A stretch of 64,000 nt of DNA from Agapanthus africanus (taxonomy: Eukaryota > Streptophyta > Magnoliopsida > Asparagales > Amaryllidaceae). Each line of letters opens with the position of its first letter. The stretch's first letter is position 1. The position numbers were made by a program, and so were the translations under genes. Of this stretch, positions 58,646-64,000 are shown in pieces. The stretch covers positions 142,495,988 through 142,559,987 of the forward strand of contig JASDDO010000001.1 in the NCBI GenBank assembly GCA_030015575.1. Direction: 5' to 3'. Under the pieces are notes generated by a model. That model was given only the letters and a program-made list of their open reading frames with translations, was not told the origin of the DNA and did not search any database.

Positions 58646-61600
58646 CTGGTAGAGAAACAGAGGGGTTTTGTCACCAAAAAGCAGTGGAAAAAAGAAAAAT
58701 TAAAGAATTCCTAAGGCGCTATAAATTTAATCATTGCTGGAGAGCTTGGAATGAGTACGTGGTAATCTTCTAAAATTTACTAAATCTATAGCTCATCAAT
58801 GCTCAAGCAGTAGTGAGAAATCAATAAGGGGAAAAAGAAAGAAATTGAAGAGATTGATCTTAGGTTTCAATCAAGTTCTCTTGGCAGAAGACACAAGACC
58901 ATGATACTATGCAACATGGAACTACAAATTACTGTCTGTATAATGCTCACGAAACTTCATGCAGGGGCGAAGCTAGGGGACAAGCAGGGGGCAGAGCCCC
59001 CAGGTTCCGATGAACCTATATAGATTGTTGTTTTTTCATTAAATACCTTTAAAAATACTACAAATACATCATAAATATTCTTCATTCAAGTTGAATGTAT
59101 GGTCCACCGGTAGAGTCAATTATGTTGTGGGTCTAGAAGCCATAGGTTCAATCCTAGATGCGTTTACATTATATAAATTATTTTTTCTTCTTCAGACGCC
59201 ACATGTGAGGTACTTAAACAAGAAAACTCAAAATCCTTTGAAAACTTTTAGGACCTGTTTGGGAATGGAGTTGAAGTATTCTAAATTGGAGTTTCACAAA
59301 GTTGGTAAAACTCAACTCCAAAAAGCGCAACTTTGCCATGTTTGGCATCCGTTTTGGAGTTTAGATAACTACGGTTATCTCAACTCTACGGTTATCTAAA
59401 CTCCGATATGAGCCAAGTTCAGTAAACTCCATTTTCCCAAACCCCTCTCTACAAACATAACCCTAGTTTATTTGAAAAAAGGAGTTTAGGACTTGCAAAC
59501 CTAGTTTGCATCCCCTCTACCTCCACTTAAAAATAAGCTCTAGTTTTCCCAACTCCATATCCAAATAGGGCCTTAACGTTTTCGCAATTAGTGTGAAGTG
59601 TATATTTAATAGGATATGTTTGGCTTTCGTATAAGTAATCTTTTTATTTCAATTATAAATATTATATTATAGAAGCAAAAACAATTAAAAGAAACTATGT
59701 ATATAACAATCCACTAAGTATAATATGTTAATTCAAGTTGGTTCATAATTTCGACATGACTAAATCATTTTTTTAAGCATTGTTTTCCTTCGAAAAATGT
59801 AGATAAAAAATACGTGGTATTTTTGAATTTGAAGCATTACAATTGAATCGACATTGTAAAAATAGAAAAGATAAGTATGTATCAACCAGTTGCAAAATTC
59901 AATAATAATAGCCTAGTGAAGTTCTTTTTCCATCTACTTAAGGTTCTATATTTGGACATTCAAGTAAATACAGGACGATATTTGCGTTTCACAGAAAATA
60001 ATTTAATTATACTAGCAGTATTGTTTTTTGGTGTCAGCTGTCTATGGTGCGTTCAGACTAGGGGATGCAAGGAGAGGAGAAAAAACACTCCTGAAATTCC
60101 TACAGTAAATCAATTCAGCGCCCTTAGGATACACCACACATACACATGATTGAGGCAAAAGTATATGCCAAATAACATCAAGCAAAAGCTAATATATGTA
60201 TGTGACCAACATGTTTCTGCTAGCAATCGATTGAAATCTTCCTAAATCAATTAATTTATTACTAGGTTGTCGACAAGGTCCAGCACATAAAACCTATATT
60301 TGATGGCATAGTTTCTTCTATAAAATTCTTCACTAAAAAATAACTGGGTCAGGAAAATGTACAGGAATTGGCACAAAGCAAGGAAAAAGAGAATAGTTGG
60401 AGCATATAGTATAATCTTATCATCATTCTAGCATGAACTAATCATTAAGGAAGAGCGAACCATACCCATCCTACTATATTCAAGCCTTTCTCGATAAATG
60501 ATGAATCGGTGGGCCGTTTTCCGCTCATTATTTCAAGCATCAATACTCCAAAACTGTACACGTCTGTTTTTTCTGTTGCCCTACCACTTTGCATGTACTC
60601 TGCAGGATTGATCAGATTTAACAAAGATTACTTTTAATACAACTTTTTGATATAACTGCATATCATGTATGATAAGAGCCTTCTATTAGACACAGGGAAA
60701 ATAAAAGAATGCTTGAAGCCATAGTACATGCATTCTGATGAAAAAAGCATGGATCTTTATCCTCACACTTGGTCTCACAAAACAGCAATCACAAGTACAG
60801 TTTTCTTTTTTTTTAAAATATTACCAAATGTACAAAAAATGTCATGCAGAAACTTTCATTGCTTCCTCAGTAACAACTTGAGAGGTATCTACTTTAGACA
60901 TTGAAAAACAAAACCAGATACAAACTTTAGGGTAGCTCGGCCTGAAGAGTGATCTACATTTAAGAAGTAGCTTCAGAAAAGTTATTTAACTTCCATCACG
61001 TATATTTATTAACACGTGCTCAAATTTTGCTGCAATTTTTATAATGCTACATGCTTGTCAGCATTGCACAAGTTGAAAGCATATTCGTATAGATAAATGA
61101 TGAGAGATGCGTACGAAATATACCATATAACCAAATGGATGAATAATGTGCAACTTTATGGAGGAAATAATGGGACATGCAAATGGAATATTGGCATTTA
61201 AATTTGTGCAGTAATGAATGTGTGTGTGTGGGCGTGTGCACGCGCCCAAGCACGAGCATATAATGGGATATTGATGCATATTCAATACCTGGAGCCAAAT
61301 AACCAAATGTTCCAGCTACTATAGTGGTGATGTGGGATTCTTCATCCTCCAGCAATTTTGCAAGTCCAAAATCAGATACTCGGGCCTCCAGATTTCCATC
61401 GAGTAATATATTGCTCGACTTAATGTCACGGTGAATGATTCGAGGTGAGCAATCATGGTGCAAGTATGCAAGCCCTTTTGCAGCTCCCATTATGATATTA
61501 AGACGTGCATCCCAATCCAATTGCTCTGACCTTTCTGCTCAAGCATTCAGAGTTAGATGCATAAGTTTTATAATCAACATATTTGAGTTAAATGCATGTT

Positions 61601-62930
61601 CAGAACAAAACAAAGAATCACATGCAAGTAACGAAAAATAGCAAAAAGTACTAAAATTTTCAAGTATTCTAGCTAGAAGTAAACTGATTGCCAACTTCCA
61701 ATGTTTTAATGCCATAAATAATAAATGGTACATGGGGGACAACACACGTGTTGTTATATGGGGCGAGATCACGTGCAAAGAAGAATAGATGAATCAACAG
61801 TCGGTTTGAATTTCCGGAACTTTTTTATTTATACCTCACTGATAAGTTTACCACTTGTACCCAAAACTTGTAGTAGGTCACGTCATATAACAGCAATATC
61901 CCAACAGTATGATATTGTATTGGTTTCCAGATAGAAGGGATGACTTTTAAAGTAGAAGCTACAGAGAAACTATAGAATCTTGAAAAAATTGGAATCAGCG
62001 GAACGAAAAATAAGCAATGTGCTTTAGTAAAATACAATATGAAACAACAATTCCCATTGGTAGTCACGAAACCTAGGAAACTCAAGGATTAAAATCTCGG
62101 ACTCGGTATCGGGCAGTCATTTTGGGCAGTCATTTTTGCGATCAGAATCAACAGTCTTGAATCGGAAATATCGGATTTTATATCAATTGACCAAAAAATA
62201 TATAATTATGAAATTGTTTACATTAATAGGTAAAGCAATTATAAACAATTCGGCAAATTCTTTAGCAACTAATGATGTCTAAAAACTGAATTCTTTATTT
62301 ATGTTTTAGTAATTAATGATGTCAAATAAACCGGAACCCATTAACCTATATAAAATAATTGACCCATTAATAAACTAAATACTAGAACCCTTCTACTCAA
62401 ATGGTAAACCTAATATAACTCGGTATCGGACGATATCCGTAACAAAACTCGGACGATCATTTTTTGCAACGGAATCGGCCATCTCTGATCAGGATCGGCC
62501 AAAATTACAGACCATGGGAAAAGCATTACAATGATCATTTTCATTACTTTGGATCAATTATTCATGAGATTCAAGGTGGTGTTTCTACAAGGGAGAAAAA
62601 AACCCTGAAGTTGATTACTATATTTTATAAAACAGTTTGAATAACCAGTACTTAATAATCTGAATGAAGCGCAGCTAAGAAGCATGCAATCTAAATAAGA
62701 ATATTGAGCTGGATGTGGGCGGAATTAAACCATAGGAATGAAACGAGTGTACAAGTAATAAGTCTGAGGTCATTGCTCCAACTCAGGATAAGGTGAGGAA
62801 GAACACCACGAGATGGTCTGGACATGTCCAATAAAAATGAATGAACATTTATAACTGAAAGGAATGTAGTGGAATGAGTGGTAAGGGGTCTGGACATGAG
62901 GAAGAACCAAACAAACATAAATTAAGCAAA

Positions 62931-62970
<40 letters not shown>

Positions 62971-63880
62971 TTTGTTAATTTAATAGAGATGACCCTAATA
63001 CAATTGAACTTCAGGGCAGAAAAGGGATTTATATAGCTAACTACGAAAATAACTTAAATGAATGGACTCAATTCTCAATAACTAACTGATTGCTGGAGTT
63101 CTCACACTTCATAAAATGGTCCTTCATATTAATCAAACTGGGAGACGAATTTGTTGCAGAGCTCTTCTCTGTCACCAGTATAGACGCTAATATTTGTGTG
63201 TTTTGCACTCTAAGAAAGCTTTTCATTCTTATAGTTTTCAACTTGGCAAATGATATGCATAACATGATGATTAAGGAAGAAGAATTGGTGCAGGTAACAA
63301 ATGAATAACTCAAGTGAAGGTTGGAGTAAAAAAAAAGTCAGCAGGATTACTTCCATGTAATCTATAAATGACTCAAAGCATTCAAGTCATATACGATAAC
63401 CAATATGCAAAAGATTTTAATATACTACGGCAGTATGAACTATATACTATGAATCTGGAGAAATTAACCAGCTGTATATAAAATATATATGTCAAAGCAT
63501 ACAATTTAAAGAAAGCAGTTTAACTGCTATAGAAGTTTAGTTCTCACCATGTAAAGCTTCATCCAAGCTTCCGCCAGGTAGAAAATCATAAATTAACAAC
63601 TTAGATGAGGGCGAATTGCAATAACCACGTAGATTTACCAAATAACGATGTTTAATACAACCCAAGATCTCAAGTTCCCTATCAAAAAAGCGGTCAAGAC
63701 CTTCATTTCTCTTCCCTATTCTTTTCAGCGCAAAAATATTGCCATCATCCATGTCAAGCTTGTATACAGTTCCAAAACCACCAGAGCCAATGATATGTTC
63801 ATCATTTAAAGTCTCCAATTTCTTAAGGATGTCCTTTGACGAGTAAGGCAAATCCCCATGGAACATAACTATAGACGCAC
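58418..63880 (-). CDS. FEI1: FEI1/FEI2-like LRR receptor kinase, kinase-domain part (5' end outside window)
   Basis: This is a plasma-membrane LRR receptor-like kinase; in Arabidopsis the FEI pair regulates cell-wall synthesis and elongation. Four minus-strand exons join in frame: 63880-63548, 61534-61289, 60599-60466 and 58645-58418. All six visible splice sites obey GT-AG and codons rejoin exactly. The product starts within [16 protein letters not shown], then has the glycine loop [10 protein letters not shown], catalytic Lys in [35 protein letters not shown], and the C-terminus [13 protein letters not shown], all hallmarks of FEI. It reads about 313 residues with no lesions, so it is probably functional. 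Signal peptide, LRRs and the membrane segment must be encoded to the right of the window. FEI1 and FEI2 cannot be told apart here. It is the only host gene I can support. Confidence 0.93.
58962..59225 (+). repeat. SINE-like or other short dispersed element
   Basis: It starts with a GCAGGGGCGAAGCTAGG phrase and GGGGGCAGAGCCCCC, of a type common in plant genomes. Near its end it has TGGTCCACCGGTAGAG (59099-59114) and GGTTCAATCCT (59145-59155), close to the A and B boxes of tRNA genes. Box order and spacing fit a tRNA-derived unit, but the boxes lie at the 3' side, unusual for a SINE. Family not identified. Confidence 0.45.
59251..59572. mobile_element. Tourist/PIF-Harbinger-type MITE
   Basis: This 322-bp element is flanked by TTA (59248-59250 and 59573-59575). 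Terminal inverted repeats are GGACCTGTTTGG...GGAGTTG and its counterpart ...CAACTCC...CCAAATAGGGCC. An inner palindrome, GGAGTTTAGATAAC/GTTATCTAAACTCC, lies near 59354-59403. No transposase. TTA duplication and end sequence are typical of Harbinger-derived MITEs. Confidence 0.85.
60466..60599 (-). CDS. FEI1: FEI-like gene, exon with APE end and helix F
   Basis: It follows CCTGCAG and encodes [18 protein letters not shown] through [11 protein letters not shown] (first codon split with the preceding exon). The donor is GGATGG|GTATGG. No frame of its own starts here, so it is easily missed. Confidence 0.92.
60600..61288 (-). other. Intron of the FEI-like gene
   Basis: 689 bp, AT-rich. A short GT-rich run lies near 61218-61240. 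Nothing else recognised. Confidence 0.85.
61289..61534 (-). CDS. FEI1: FEI-like gene, exon with HRD and DFG
   Basis: It begins after GAGCAG and completes the codon for Glu, giving the [12 protein letters not shown] junction typical of FEI. It encodes [43 protein letters not shown] and GTFGYLAP. The donor is CCAG|GTATTG. Confidence 0.93.
62090..62512. repeat. Small dispersed repeat, copy 2
   Basis: It shares its middle with copy 1 (33965-34385) in inverse orientation: TAATTAATGATGTC and ACCCATTAA phrases. Ends carry similar phrases in direct orientation (CTCGGTATCGG near 62103 and 62419). Non-coding. Confidence 0.55.
62930..62969. repeat. (AAT)n microsatellite
   Basis: About 13 uninterrupted AAT units in an intron. 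Confidence 0.95.
63548..63880 (-). CDS. FEI1: FEI-like gene, exon with glycine loop
   Basis: The acceptor is CTTTTTCAG (ends 63881). The exon starts with two bases of a split codon and ends ...GATGAAGCTTTACATG before GTGAGAAC. It covers kinase subdomains I-V, with GSGGFGTV and FALKRI, to DEALH. Confidence 0.92.
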
Positions 63881-64000
63881 CTGAAAAAGGTGCAATGTAT
63901 TAAAAAAATGTTCCTTACATAATTTGTCAAAGACATATTGCTTGGACTAAATAATGCACGTCTCTATTTACTATACTCCTAATACCCATGATAAAGTTTT
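63881..64000 (-). other. Intron of the FEI-like gene, continuing beyond the window
   Basis: It ends in a pyrimidine-rich tract and CAG at the exon border. No further exon up to the window edge. Confidence 0.8.

Larger units (their letters stand above)
58646..60465 (-). other. Last intron of the FEI-like gene
   Basis: This 1820-bp intron is enlarged by a SINE-like unit (58962-59225) and a Tourist-type MITE (59251-59572). The rest (59573-60465) is AT-rich with nothing recognised. Confidence 0.85.
61535..63547 (-). other. Intron of the FEI-like gene
   Basis: 2013 bp. Contains dispersed repeat copy 2 (62090-62512) and an (AAT)n tract. No exon or coding frame supported within it. Confidence 0.8.

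Noticed and set aside
61047-61288. Extension of the kinase frame past GTFGYLAP to a 157-codon product
   Set aside because: A GT donor follows CCAG at 61289 and the next exon at 60599 continues the FEI sequence exactly; the extension is intron read-through.

Overview
The window is nuclear DNA of a flowering plant. The evidence is a four-exon gene tail encoding a FEI1/FEI2-type leucine-rich-repeat receptor kinase (minus strand, 58418-63880) with normal GT-AG introns, next to about 56 kb of nested LTR retrotransposons and a few MITE-like elements. I see no rRNA or tRNA genes, CRISPR arrays or bacterial features. The species cannot be read from the sequence.

Region 1 (1-31309) is a deep nest. 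An Athila-like Ty3/gypsy element (G, 1-23012; its first 63 bp lie left of the window) carries a solo Angela-type LTR (S1, 1610-3719) in its leader and a complete Ty1/copia Angela-like element (A, minus strand, 7076-16821, target duplication GTAAC) in its protease gene. Element A has one uninterrupted gag-pol frame of about 1313 codons, two 1883-bp LTRs that differ at about 17 sites by eye, a PBS for initiator tRNA-Met and a polypurine tract. G sits inside the gag gene of a second copia element (B, only its right part is visible, 23013-28595). B ends in the middle of another Angela-type LTR (S2, 28596-29606). S2 ends inside the LTR of a third family (E, 29607-30574), which abuts the tail of an unrelated LTR (Z, 30575-31309). 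LTR divergence agrees with the nesting order: G about 2.4% and its guest A about 0.9%.

Region 2 (31310-34682) holds old debris: a minus-strand copia gag pseudogene with its probable LTR, a LINE reverse transcriptase fragment and a small dispersed repeat.

Region 3 (34683-56303) is one large element, D (LTRs 3.8 and 4.4 kb, target duplication CTTTC). Its interior is non-coding and contains a degenerate tandem repeat. D is interrupted by a complete but inactivated Angela-like copia element (C, 38902-49390, target duplication GTATC). A perfect-hairpin MITE lies in D's right LTR.

Region 4 (56304-64000) is gene-proximal: two short tandem duplications, a foldback element with an array of 21-bp palindromes, then the FEI-like gene. 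Its introns hold a Tourist-type MITE, a SINE-like unit and a second copy of the dispersed repeat.

The two most unusual signals are in retrotransposon leaders. (1) Elements A and C carry, at the same place, three hairpins with a shared loop motif but different, mutually complementary stems. (2) A GC-rich hairpin built on CCGCGGAACCGCGG occurs in the LTR and leader of the Ty3/gypsy element G and also in the leader of the Ty1/copia element A.
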